Shown here piece after piece: positions 25,329-33,087 of a DNA stretch of 39,904 nt. A program made the translations under genes and the position numbers. The stretch is from assembly GCF_018638295.1 (NCBI RefSeq), contig NZ_JABTTS010000042.1, positions 793 through 40,696 of the forward strand. Reading direction: 5' to 3'. The DNA is from Streptomyces sp. CHD11. GTDB taxonomy: Bacteria; Actinomycetota; Actinomycetes; Streptomycetales; Streptomycetaceae. A model generated the notes under the pieces. That model was not told the origin of the DNA. It did not search any database and worked only from the letters and a program-made list of their open reading frames with translations. The first letter of the stretch is position 1; each line of letters opens with the position of its first letter.

Positions 25329-26315
25329 TTGTCTCCCAGGCCGGGTGTCGGAATATTTGAAGTTTATGAATGGAGTTTGGGCAGGGACGACTTCTCTGCC
25401 GAGGATGTGGCGAAGGAGTGGGACCTCGATGGTCCTGGTGAGGGTGAGGAGATCGTCACCAAGCTCCTGGAGCTCCGCCTCGTTCAGCCGCCGGACAATC
25501 AGGGTGACCGGTATGTCCCGGTAGATCCGAGTGCCGCCTCGTTCCAGCTCCTGACCAGGAGTGAACTGGAGCTGCTCGAACGGAAGGTCGCCATCGGCCG
25601 GCTCCGGGACGACCTCGCGCGCATGTCGGTGCTGTTCCAGTCGAGCAGGTTCGGCAGCCAGGTCGCGAATTCGTTCGACATCGTGAGATCCCGTGAGGCC
25701 GTCGGGCTGCTCCTCTCCCGCGCGGCGGCGAACAGTTCGCGCGAAGTCCTCTGCATGCAACCGGGGAGCGGGTGGTCGGTCGAGGAGCTGGGCGAGGCGC
25801 GGAACCGGGAACTCGAGATGCTCGATCGCGGCGTCTGCCTGCGGGTTCTGTACCAGCACACCGCTCGGTTCGACATGCCGTTCCGTGAGCGCGCGGCGAA
25901 GCTCACCGAGTCCGGTGCCGAGGTGCGCACGGCGGGGGCGCTCTTCGGCAGCCTCTTCATCTTCGACCGTGCCACGGCTTACATCCTCCTGAGCGACGAG
26001 GAGGGCGGTGCCGTGGTCGTCCAGGAAAGTTCGCTCGTCAACTTTCTGTACTCCTGTTTCGAGCATGTCTGGGCGACCGCCAAGGAGTTCGACATCCGCC
26101 GGGCCGAAACGGAGGTCATCAGTCGTGACATGAAGCAGGAGATCGTCAAGATGTTGATCTCCGGCGTCAAGGACGAGGCCATTGCCCGGCGTCTTGGCGT
26201 GTCGGTCCGTACCTGTCGCAAACACATAGGTCAGGTCATGCAGATGTTCGGTGCGACGAGCAGATTCCAGTTCGGCTATCTGGTCAAGGAAGCCAATCTC
26301 GACGAGGACGTGTAA
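25329..26315 (+). CDS. TrmB/LuxR-type transcriptional regulator
   Basis: About 328 residues. The C-terminus (residues 265-325) is a LuxR-type helix-turn-helix: DEAIARRLGVSVRTCRKHI then GATSRFQFGYLV. The N-terminal third resembles the winged-helix of TrmB-like proteins (FEVYEWSLGRDDFSAEDVAK). The middle (VLCMQPG, RGVCLRVLYQ, FDRATAYIL) resembles the PLD-like sensor region common to this Streptomyces class. There is no phosphoacceptor receiver domain. The start is uncertain: TTG 25329 with GGAG 5 bases before is the best in-frame choice. An ATG at 25301 in another frame opens a 19-codon ORF that overlaps the start. It likely regulates the polyketide cluster; its targets are not visible. Confidence 0.82.
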   Translation: MSPRPGVGIFEVYEWSLGRDDFSAEDVAKEWDLDGPGEGEEIVTKLLELRLVQPPDNQGDRYVPVDPSAASFQLLTRSELELLERKVAIGRLRDDLARMSVLFQSSRFGSQVANSFDIVRSREAVGLLLSRAAANSSREVLCMQPGSGWSVEELGEARNRELEMLDRGVCLRVLYQHTARFDMPFRERAAKLTESGAEVRTAGALFGSLFIFDRATAYILLSDEEGGAVVVQESSLVNFLYSCFEHVWATAKEFDIRRAETEVISRDMKQEIVKMLISGVKDEAIARRLGVSVRTCRKHIGQVMQMFGATSRFQFGYLVKEANLDEDV

Positions 26316-26422
26316 GGACCGCTGATTTCAGCCTGCCGGCAGATGGCCCTCCCGGGTGCCTGCCGGCATCCGTGTGTTCGCTCGTGCTCGGCTGCACGGA
26401 TGTGCTGCCATTCTCCGATGCA

Positions 26423-26438
26423 GCCATGTGTACATGGC
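26423..26438. promoter_or_regulatory. 16-bp palindrome GCCATGT-GT-ACATGGC
   Basis: 7-bp arms around a 2-base centre, perfect. It is too short and AT-rich in its core to be a good terminator and is more like a dimeric-repressor site. It lies 108 bases after the regulator stop. Confidence 0.4.
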
Positions 26439-26528
26439 CAGGGGGTGGCGGTGCTCATCAAGTGGAAGTGCAGCTTGTGGAGTGGTTCATGGACTGGATC
26501 CTGGCCCGTTTATGACGCAGGCTTTTAG

Positions 26529-26556
26529 CCATTGGACTGCTACAGCGATCCAATGG
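26529..26556. promoter_or_regulatory. 28-bp dyad with CCATTGGA/TCCAATGG arms
   Basis: The outer 8-bp arms are perfect and an inner GCT/AGC shares the same centre; only the two pairs between fail to match. This gives 22 of 28 bases in symmetrical pairing. It lies 336 bases before the leader ORF. Confidence 0.45.
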
Positions 26557-26891
26557 TTCAACGTTTGCTGCACACTATTGGGGGGGCGCATCACCACGGG
26601 TCGGTCCTCGTGCCATTCGACCAACCGGCACGGTGCGTCCTGAGGCGATTGCGCCGGGGCGTGTTGTACGTGGGGACACCTATACGAAATAATTACGGGA
26701 TATGCTCCTCGGAGCCGGTACTCCTGAAAGTCATCCTGGTGGGTACCGTTTATCGTTGCCGTTGTGATGGTTGTGCGAATGCCGACCTGACGGTGTATTC
26801 ACGTGTGCGCGTGTCCGCCGCAGCGTGCGTGTTTCCGCAATCATGGACAATTTTCCTCCGAAATCCCTCTGAACGTAAAGCTGAGGTAGTT

Positions 26892-26978
26892 ATGAGCGGG
26901 TCTGTCGTTCGTGACATCAGTCGGGAGCCGGTATCGCCCTCCCCTGTTCCGGGGCGGCCGGGCGTGATCGGCCGATGA
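26892..26978 (+). CDS. 28-residue leader ORF coupled to fkbK
   Basis: ATG 26892 has a proper GAGGT ribosome site 4 bases upstream and reads MSGSVVRDISREPVSP on to its TGA at 26976-26978. That stop overlaps the fkbK ATG (26975) in an ATGA. fkbK itself has no purine-rich site before its ATG, so ribosomes finishing this ORF probably start fkbK. The peptide has no recognisable domain. It may simply deliver ribosomes or may have a control role. This is an inference from spacing alone. Confidence 0.5.
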   Translation: MSGSVVRDISREPVSPSPVPGRPGVIGR

Positions 26979-27835
26979 CGGACAACAGGGGTGCGCCGCG
27001 GCTCGCGGTGTTCGGCGCAGGAGTCATGGGTATCGGTATCGCGACCCTCGCCGTCGGACGAGGAGTGCCGGTCACGCTGGTGGACGTGGACCAGGCGCGG
27101 CTGGGTACGGCACATGAGCGCGTCCGCGGCGAGCTCCGGCTCGCCCACATGATGGGAGCCCTGCCGCGGGGCGGACCGATCGGTGAGCTGCAGGTCGCCG
27201 AGTCCGCGGTGGTGGCGGCGGACGCGACCTGGGTGATCGAGGCGATCACCGAGGTCGCGGAGCTGAAGGCCAAGGTGCACAGGGAGATCGCCTCCGCGGT
27301 CGCGCCTGGGACGCTGCGTGTCACCAACACCTCGTCCATCCCTGTCGATGAACTCGCCGGCCAGGTCTCCTCCCCCGAGAGCCTGGTCGGCGTCCACTTC
27401 ATGAATCCGCCGTACCTCATCGGCACGCTCGAGGTGATCCGCGGTCCGCGCACCGGCGAGGCGGCGATGTCGTCCGTCCGTGACCTCCTGTCCATCCTGG
27501 ACCGGAAAGGGATCGTGGTCGCCGACGGACCGGGCTTCGTCACCAGCCGCGTACTGCACCGGATGATCAACGACGCGGCGAACGTCGTCGAGGAGGGCCG
27601 GGCCGGCGTCGAGGACGTCGACGCCCTGATGGAAGGCTGCCTGGGACACCCGACGGGTCCGCTGAGGACCGCCGACCTGATCGGGATCGACAACCTTGTC
27701 GACTCCCTCCTGGTGCTGCACGAGCGCACCGGAGACGAAGGCTGCCGCCCGAGCGAGCTGCTCCTGCGGATGGTCGCTGAGGGCAATCACGGTCGCAAGA
27801 CCGGACGTGGCTTCTACGAATACGGAGCCCACTGA
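26975..27835 (+). CDS. fkbK: 3-hydroxyacyl-CoA dehydrogenase-like enzyme of methoxymalonyl-ACP synthesis
   Basis: 286 residues, one complete dehydrogenase unit: FGAGVMGIGIATLA nucleotide site at the N-terminus, VIEAITEV, then GVHFMNPPYLIGTLEVI with the catalytic His, and the C-terminal GRKTGRGFYEYG. In the FkbG-K pathway this enzyme oxidises the C2 hydroxyl of the glyceryl thioester on the discrete ACP. It is the first of five genes joined by overlaps; its stop shares a base with the next start (TGATG). It belongs to the same superfamily as the tandem enzyme at 20618 but is a different protein with a different acyl carrier. Confidence 0.92.
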   Translation: MTDNRGAPRLAVFGAGVMGIGIATLAVGRGVPVTLVDVDQARLGTAHERVRGELRLAHMMGALPRGGPIGELQVAESAVVAADATWVIEAITEVAELKAKVHREIASAVAPGTLRVTNTSSIPVDELAGQVSSPESLVGVHFMNPPYLIGTLEVIRGPRTGEAAMSSVRDLLSILDRKGIVVADGPGFVTSRVLHRMINDAANVVEEGRAGVEDVDALMEGCLGHPTGPLRTADLIGIDNLVDSLLVLHERTGDEGCRPSELLLRMVAEGNHGRKTGRGFYEYGAH

Positions 27836-28530
27836 TGGCCGGTCAGGTGCAGATCGACGAGCGCTTGCTCGACTACGTGCAGTCGGTGTCCCTGCGGGAC
27901 GACGAGATCCTGCGCGAGCTGGTTGCCGAGACGGCGTCCATGCCGGCGCTGAACGCCATGGTGACCATGCCCGAGGAGGGGCAGCTGCTCTCCATGCTGG
28001 TCGGACTGACCGGCGCCTCCCAGGTGCTGGAGATCGGCACGTTCACCGGCTACAGCACGTTGTGCATGGCCCGGGCGCTGCCGCCCGGCGGGCAGATCGT
28101 CACCTGCGACATCAGCGAGCGCTGGACCAGGGTCGCCCGGCGGTACTGGGAGCGCGCGGGGGTCGGCGACCGCGTCGAACTGCGGCTCGGGGACGGCGCG
28201 GAGACCATGGGGACCCTGCTCTCCGAACGCGGTCCGCAGACCTTCGACCTGGTCTTCATCGACGCCGACAAAACGAGCTACGCGCGGTACTACGAAGAGG
28301 CGCTGACGCATCTGCGCCCCGGCGGCCTGATCGTGCTCGACAACACGCTGTACTTCGGCCGGGTCGCCGATCCGGAGGCGGACGATCCCGACACCCGGGC
28401 CATCCGTGAACTCAACGCCTCGCTGCTCGATGACAGCAGAGTGGAACTCTCCCTGCTCGTCATGGCGGACGGCATCACATTGCTGCGCAAGAACAAGGTG
28501 CACCAAGAACAAGAAGGGGACTTCTCATGA
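27835..28530 (+). CDS. fkbG: O-methyltransferase of methoxymalonyl-ACP synthesis
   Basis: 231 residues, SAM-dependent, of the cation-dependent caffeoyl-CoA O-methyltransferase type. VLEIGTFTGYSTLCMA is the SAM-binding glycine motif, followed by TCDISERW, then FDLVFIDADKTSYARYYEE and GGLIVLDNTLYFGRV with the metal-binding acidic residues. In the pathway it methylates the hydroxymalonyl-ACP oxygen to give the methoxy group. The start overlaps the fkbK stop by one base and its own stop overlaps the ACP start by four (ATGA), so it is co-translated with them. Confidence 0.93.
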   Translation: MAGQVQIDERLLDYVQSVSLRDDEILRELVAETASMPALNAMVTMPEEGQLLSMLVGLTGASQVLEIGTFTGYSTLCMARALPPGGQIVTCDISERWTRVARRYWERAGVGDRVELRLGDGAETMGTLLSERGPQTFDLVFIDADKTSYARYYEEALTHLRPGGLIVLDNTLYFGRVADPEADDPDTRAIRELNASLLDDSRVELSLLVMADGITLLRKNKVHQEQEGDFS

Positions 28531-28802
28531 CGGACTCGACAACCGAGCTGTCCGTGGCCGCCATCGAGCAGCGCATCGGAGAGTTTCTCGAGGCGAGGAC
28601 CAAGAGGACGTGGGAGCCGGAGGTGGACCTGTTCACCTCGGGCGCGGTCTCCTCGCTCTTCGCGATGGAACTGGTGGTGTTCGTGGAGAGCACGTTCGGC
28701 GTCGCCGTGGAGAGGGGCGACCTCGCCATGGACAACTTCCGCACGGTGCGGACCATGAGCACACTGGTGACCCGGCTGCGCGGTGGTGTCATAGATGCTT
28801 GA
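28527..28802 (+). CDS. fkbJ: Discrete acyl carrier protein for methoxymalonyl unit
   Basis: 91 residues. The phosphopantetheine serine is Ser43 in FTSGAVSSLFAMEL, the FkbJ-type variant of the usual DSL motif. The protein carries the three-carbon glyceryl unit while it is oxidised and methylated, and then presents methoxymalonyl to a PKS acyltransferase. It starts within the fkbG stop and ends 8 bases inside fkbI. Confidence 0.93.
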   Translation: MTDSTTELSVAAIEQRIGEFLEARTKRTWEPEVDLFTSGAVSSLFAMELVVFVESTFGVAVERGDLAMDNFRTVRTMSTLVTRLRGGVIDA

Positions 28803-29895
28803 TGCCCTGACCGCGCTGGTGACGGAAACGGTCGCCGACGCCGCGAGCGAGTGGGACGTGGCGGGCGAGATCCCGATCGGCGTCCTCAGAGGGCTGGGCT
28901 CCAAGGGCGTGCTGTGCGCCGAGGTGAACCCGGTGTTCGGCGGCCTCGGCCTGTCCGGTACCGACAACGCGGAGCTCACCGCGCACACCGGCGCGCTCTG
29001 CAGTTCGCTGCGCAGTGTGATGACCTCCCAGGGGATGGCCGCGTGGACGATCCAGCGGTTCGGCGACAAGGCGCAGCGGGCGGAGTACATGAGCCGGCTC
29101 ACCGGCGGTGACCTGGCCGCGGTGGCGTTCAGCGAGCCGGGTGCCGGGAGCGATCTCGCCGCGATGAGCACCGAGATCCGGCGGGAGGGCGACGAGGTCG
29201 TCGTCAACGGCACCAAGACCTGGATCACGGTCGCCGCCTACGCCGACTGGATCATCGTGTTCGGCCGGTACGCGGGCGGGGGCGCCGCTGTCGTGGTGCC
29301 CGCGTCGGCTCCCGGGGTCCGGGTGACGAAGGTGGCCGACCCTCTCGGCTGCCGCGCGGCCGGGCACGCGACCGTGGTCCTCGAGGACGTGCGGCTGCCC
29401 GCGGGGAACCTGCTCGCGGTGGCCGGCCAGCCGGTCGTCATGCTGATCACCATCGCGCTGACCTACGGCCGTCTTTCGGTGGCCTGGGGATGCGTCGGGA
29501 TTCTCCGCGCCTGCGTCACGGCGGTCGCCCGGCACGCCGGGAACCGCGAGCAGTTCGGCCAGCCCCTGGTGCGGCACCAGCTCGTCGCCAGGCACCTGGC
29601 CGAGCTCTACGCGGCGGAACGGACGGCGACGTTCGCCTGCGAGCGGGCGAGCCACAGCTGGGACAGCGGTTCACCCGAGCAGGTGCCCGCGTCGGTCCTC
29701 GCCAAACACGTCGCGGCCGGGAACGCCGCCCGTGGCGCGGCGTCGGCGGTGCAGGTCCTCGCCTCCGCGGGCGCGGCGGGCGGGCACGTGGTGGAACGGG
29801 CTTATCGCGACGCGAAGTTGATGGAGATCATTGAGGGCAGCAACGAGATCTGCCAGCTGATCCTCGCCGAGCACGCGGCCTCGACGGTGGCCTGA
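28795..29895 (+). CDS. fkbI: Acyl-CoA dehydrogenase-like enzyme of methoxymalonyl-ACP synthesis
   Basis: 366 residues, the usual size for FkbI. Acyl-CoA dehydrogenase fold: AAVAFSEPGAGSDLAAM contacts FAD, NGTKTWITVAAYAD follows, and the catalytic base is the Glu of MEIIEGSNEICQL near the C-terminus. In the pathway it carries out the second oxidation of the ACP-bound three-carbon unit. The ATG lies inside the fkbJ end (8-base overlap); a later ATG at 28802 is out of frame. A 25-base gap separates it from fkbH. Confidence 0.93.
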   Translation: MLDALTALVTETVADAASEWDVAGEIPIGVLRGLGSKGVLCAEVNPVFGGLGLSGTDNAELTAHTGALCSSLRSVMTSQGMAAWTIQRFGDKAQRAEYMSRLTGGDLAAVAFSEPGAGSDLAAMSTEIRREGDEVVVNGTKTWITVAAYADWIIVFGRYAGGGAAVVVPASAPGVRVTKVADPLGCRAAGHATVVLEDVRLPAGNLLAVAGQPVVMLITIALTYGRLSVAWGCVGILRACVTAVARHAGNREQFGQPLVRHQLVARHLAELYAAERTATFACERASHSWDSGSPEQVPASVLAKHVAAGNAARGAASAVQVLASAGAAGGHVVERAYRDAKLMEIIEGSNEICQLILAEHAASTVA

Positions 29896-29920
29896 CCGGT
29901 CCGCATGGAATGGAGTTGGC

Positions 29921-31012
29921 ATGTCCAAATCTCAACAGATCGTGAAGTGCCTGGTCTGGGACCTCGACAACACCCTCTGGAAGGGCACGCTCGTCGAGGA
30001 CGGCCATGTGGAGGTCGACGAGACGATCCGCAAGATCGTCACCGAACTTGACGCGCGTGGAGTGCTCCAGGCCGTGTCGAGCCGCAACGACCACGACGAG
30101 GCGTGGGCACGGCTCGAGGAGCTGGGCCTCGCCGAGTACTTCATCCTGCCGCACATCAACTGGGGCCCCAAGTCCGAGTCCGTGCGGAGGATCGCCGAGC
30201 GGCTGAACTTCTCGCTGAGGACGATCGCGTTCATCGATGACCTGCCGACCGAGCGCGCCGAGGTCGAGTACCACCTCCCCGACGTCCGGTGCTACCCGGC
30301 CGAGGACGCCGACACGCTGCTCGGTCTGCCCGAGTTCGACCCGCCGGTGGTCACGGTCGACGCCCGTCGACGCCGTGAGATGTACCAGGCCGGCTTCGAG
30401 CGCGAGCTGGAGCGGGAGAAGCACGAGGGCGCCGACGAGGAGTTCCTGCGCTCGCTCGACCTGGTGATGCGGATCGGGAAGGCCAGGGACGAGGAGATCA
30501 CCCGGGTCGAGGAACTGACCCTGCGGACCAGCCAGATGAACGCGACCGGCGTGCACTACTCCGATGCCGCGCTGCGCTCGCTGCTGTCCGACGAGCGTCA
30601 CGAGGTGCTCGTGGTCTCGCTGGCCGACCGCTTCGGACCGCACGGCGCGGTCGGGGTCATGCTGATCGAGAAGACTCAGCGGGCCTGGCGTATCAAGCTG
30701 CTGGCGACCTCGTGCCGTGTCGTCTCGTTCGGCGCGGGCGCGGTGCTGCTGCGGTGGCTCACCGACGCCTCCGCGCGGGCCGGTGTACACCTCGTCGCCG
30801 ACTTCAAGCGCACCGAGCGCAACCGGATGATGGAGGTGGCGTACCGGTTCGCGGGGTTCACCGCCGCGGAATGCGCCTGTCTCGTCCCGTTCGCACCGCC
30901 GGAGGGGACCGAGTGCCTGCACCTGGAGGCCGTCCGACAGGACCCGCCGACCACGATGCGCGTCTTCGCTCCGGAACCGCTGGTCGGTGGTCCGGAAGCG
31001 GAGTGGCTGTAG
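29921..31012 (+). CDS. fkbH: FkbH-type glyceryl transferase/phosphatase
   Basis: 363 residues. The HAD-superfamily motif VWDLDNTLW lies at residues 12-20, with the nucleophile Asp in DLDNT, followed by VSSRND and the acidic IAFIDDLPTERAEV. The C-terminal half has RTSQMNATGVHY and SFGAGAVLLRWL, typical of FkbH. The enzyme takes 1,3-bisphosphoglycerate, removes phosphate and loads the glyceryl group on the ACP, opening the methoxymalonyl pathway. GGAG lies about 7 bases before the ATG. It closes the five-gene set; all five functions are present and intact, so a working pathway is expected. Confidence 0.95.
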   Translation: MSKSQQIVKCLVWDLDNTLWKGTLVEDGHVEVDETIRKIVTELDARGVLQAVSSRNDHDEAWARLEELGLAEYFILPHINWGPKSESVRRIAERLNFSLRTIAFIDDLPTERAEVEYHLPDVRCYPAEDADTLLGLPEFDPPVVTVDARRRREMYQAGFERELEREKHEGADEEFLRSLDLVMRIGKARDEEITRVEELTLRTSQMNATGVHYSDAALRSLLSDERHEVLVVSLADRFGPHGAVGVMLIEKTQRAWRIKLLATSCRVVSFGAGAVLLRWLTDASARAGVHLVADFKRTERNRMMEVAYRFAGFTAAECACLVPFAPPEGTECLHLEAVRQDPPTTMRVFAPEPLVGGPEAEWL

Positions 31013-31065
31013 ACAGCGATCTGTCGCCGGCCTGACGGGAACACGAACGATATACGGGGGCTTCC

Positions 31066-32958
31066 TTGCAGTTGCTGGTGCTTGGCTCGTTAAAACTGAT
31101 GGTCGACCAGACACCGATCGCGCTCGGCGGAGACCGGCGCCGGGCCACACTCGGTCTGCTGCTGCTCAACGCCAACCGCGAGGTGGCGACCAGCAGACTC
31201 CTGGAAGGACTGTGGAAGAGCGAGGAGACCCCGCCGACGGCGAGGAAGATCCTGCAGAACGCCGTACGGGGCCTGCGGGTCGTGTTCGCCGAGCACACCC
31301 GGGCGGACAACCGTCCGCCGGCCCTGCTGACATGCCCGCACGGGTACCAGCTCCAGGTGGGCCCGGAGCAGGTCGACATGTTCCGGTTCCACCGCGAGGC
31401 AGAGGCGGGCCGCGCGGAGCTGGCGGCCGGCCGGCCCGGCGCGGCGGCGGTCATCCTGCGCGAGGCACTGGCCCTGTGGCGCGGGCCGGCACTGGCCGAC
31501 CTGGTGGAGGCCGGTCACTCCTGGACGGAACTGACGGAGCTGCAGAGCGCCCGGCTGGACGTCATGGAGGACTACTACGAGGCCGAGTTGGCCAACGGCC
31601 GTCACCAGGCCGTCCTGGGCGCCCTGGAGGCGATGGTCACGGCCGAACCGCTGCGGGAGCGGGCGTGCAGTCAGCTGATGCTCGCGCTCTATCGCAGCGG
31701 CAGGCAGGCCGACGCTCTCGCCGTCTACCGCAGGGTGCGGCAGCGACTGTCCCGGCAGATCGGTCTGGAGCCCGGCCGGGAGCTTCGGCTGCTGCAGCAC
31801 GCGGTCCTGGTGCACGACCCGTCCATAGCGGCCCCCGTCGGGCCGGTGCGACCGGTGGTGATCTCCGGGTCCTGCTCCGGGCCGGAGCAGCGCGAGGGCT
31901 TCGTCCCCCCGTCCGCTCCGCAGGCGGACGGCCGTGCCGGAGACAGCGTCAGCGCCGTGCTGATCCGCACGGACTTCGGGACCGGAAACCGGGGTGCCGA
32001 CCTCGGAGAGGCCATGGAACGTACCGCGAGAACGGTGCGGGAAGAGGTGGAGCGGTTCGGTGGTGTCATCGCCGGGGCGACCGGCTCGGTCACGCTCGCC
32101 CTGTTCAAGCCCGTGTCCCCGCAGGAGGGCGTCACCGACCGGGCCGCCGGACGGGCGGTCCGCGCCACGATGTCGCTGCGGCAGCGGATCTGCTTCGACC
32201 TGTCGGACGGCGAGCGGCCCGAGCTGCGGGTCGCCGTGTCGACGAAGGACGTTCCCGCCCGTCCCGGTGAGCCCCATCCGGGGCCGCTGCCCGTCAGGGG
32301 ATCCCTCCTCGTCGGCTGCGAGTCCCTGCTCCGGTTCGCCGAGTCCACGGAGATCGTGGTCTGCGACCGCACCAGGAGGCTGACGGCCTCGGCGATCAGC
32401 TACGGCCGGGAGGACGGGCCGCGTTCGCGCTGGACCGTCAGGGGACGGTGCCACGAGGCGGCCGCCCAGCCCACGGCCCTCGACCGTGAACCCGAACTCG
32501 CCATACTGAGCAGCCTGCTGGAGCGTGTCCGGCACCGCGCGCGCCCGCATCTCGTCCTGGTGCTGGGTGGCCCGGGGATCGGGAAGACACCGCTGCTCGA
32601 GGAGTTCGAACGGCGGGTGGAGAACGCGGCGACCGTGCGGCTCGGCCAGGGCGGGTTCATGACCGCACCGGAAACGACGATGCCCGCCGGGCCACGCCCC
32701 CTCGTGGTGTTCGTCGACGATCTGCACCTGGCCGACAACGTTGTACTGGAGACCATCGAGGATCTCCTCGACCCGCCGATGCCGATGCCGGTGCTGGTGG
32801 TCGTCGCGGCCCGGCCGGAACTGTTCGTCAGACGCCCTGGCTGGGGGGCGGGCCAGCAGCACGTCAGCAGGATGACCCTCGAGCCGGCCACGCCCGCCGC
32901 GCCCGCCGGAGCACTGGTCGGACGCGACATGCGCAGACTCTGCCAGTCCGTCGGCTGA
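31066..32958 (+). CDS. SARP-family activator with cyclase-like and ATPase-like C-terminus
   Basis: 630 residues from TTG 31066, with GGGGG 5 bases upstream. Residues 1-95 form the OmpR-like winged helix and about 100-245 the bacterial transcriptional activator domain (LALYRSGRQADALAVYRRVR). Residues about 295-450 look like a degraded nucleotide-cyclase domain (VREEVERFGGVIAGATGSV): the metal-binding Asp positions are not kept. Then comes an AAA-type P-loop GGPGIGKT near 505 and Walker B LVVFVDDLH near 550, ending soon after. The order resembles PimR-type SARP-LAL proteins but without the long C-terminal half. Codon 9 is TTA (31090-31092), implying bldA control. It is the likely pathway activator, placed just before the PKS genes. 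Confidence 0.9.
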   Translation: MQLLVLGSLKLMVDQTPIALGGDRRRATLGLLLLNANREVATSRLLEGLWKSEETPPTARKILQNAVRGLRVVFAEHTRADNRPPALLTCPHGYQLQVGPEQVDMFRFHREAEAGRAELAAGRPGAAAVILREALALWRGPALADLVEAGHSWTELTELQSARLDVMEDYYEAELANGRHQAVLGALEAMVTAEPLRERACSQLMLALYRSGRQADALAVYRRVRQRLSRQIGLEPGRELRLLQHAVLVHDPSIAAPVGPVRPVVISGSCSGPEQREGFVPPSAPQADGRAGDSVSAVLIRTDFGTGNRGADLGEAMERTARTVREEVERFGGVIAGATGSVTLALFKPVSPQEGVTDRAAGRAVRATMSLRQRICFDLSDGERPELRVAVSTKDVPARPGEPHPGPLPVRGSLLVGCESLLRFAESTEIVVCDRTRRLTASAISYGREDGPRSRWTVRGRCHEAAAQPTALDREPELAILSSLLERVRHRARPHLVLVLGGPGIGKTPLLEEFERRVENAATVRLGQGGFMTAPETTMPAGPRPLVVFVDDLHLADNVVLETIEDLLDPPMPMPVLVVVAARPELFVRRPGWGAGQQHVSRMTLEPATPAAPAGALVGRDMRRLCQSVG

Positions 32959-33087
32959 CCACGGTTCGGCCGTTGGTCCGGGGAGCCAGTTTTGCCGCCC
33001 GATCTGAGGCTCTCGAACCCGGCTGACCGCCACCTGCGCACGCTTAACTGACGAAGCCGAGTATTCGACCGGAGGAGCAACGGGACG
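32959..33087 (+). other. Short gap before the PKS genes
   Basis: 129 bases. GGAGGAG at 33071-33077 lies 10 bases before the PKS ATG and is its ribosome site. No terminator is visible after the SARP gene, so read-through is possible, though the gap is long enough for a promoter. Confidence 0.5.

Larger units (their letters stand above)
26316..26891. promoter_or_regulatory. Control region upstream of the methoxymalonyl-ACP operon
   Basis: 576 bases of lower GC without a credible gene. It contains two palindromes (26423-26438 and 26529-26556) and an AT-rich stretch around 26680-26710 that could include the operon promoter. The regulator gene ends just upstream, so some of this may also terminate its transcript. 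Confidence 0.5.

Noticed and set aside
26532..26978. Plus-strand 148-codon frame ending at the fkbK start
   Set aside because: Its first 120 codons lie in low-GC non-coding-like DNA without a ribosome site; only the last 28 codons (from 26892) have one, so just these were kept as the leader ORF.
33013..33070. TCGAAC and TCGACC as SARP heptamer repeats before the PKS
   Set aside because: They are 52 bases apart, not the 11- or 22-base spacing expected for SARP binding.
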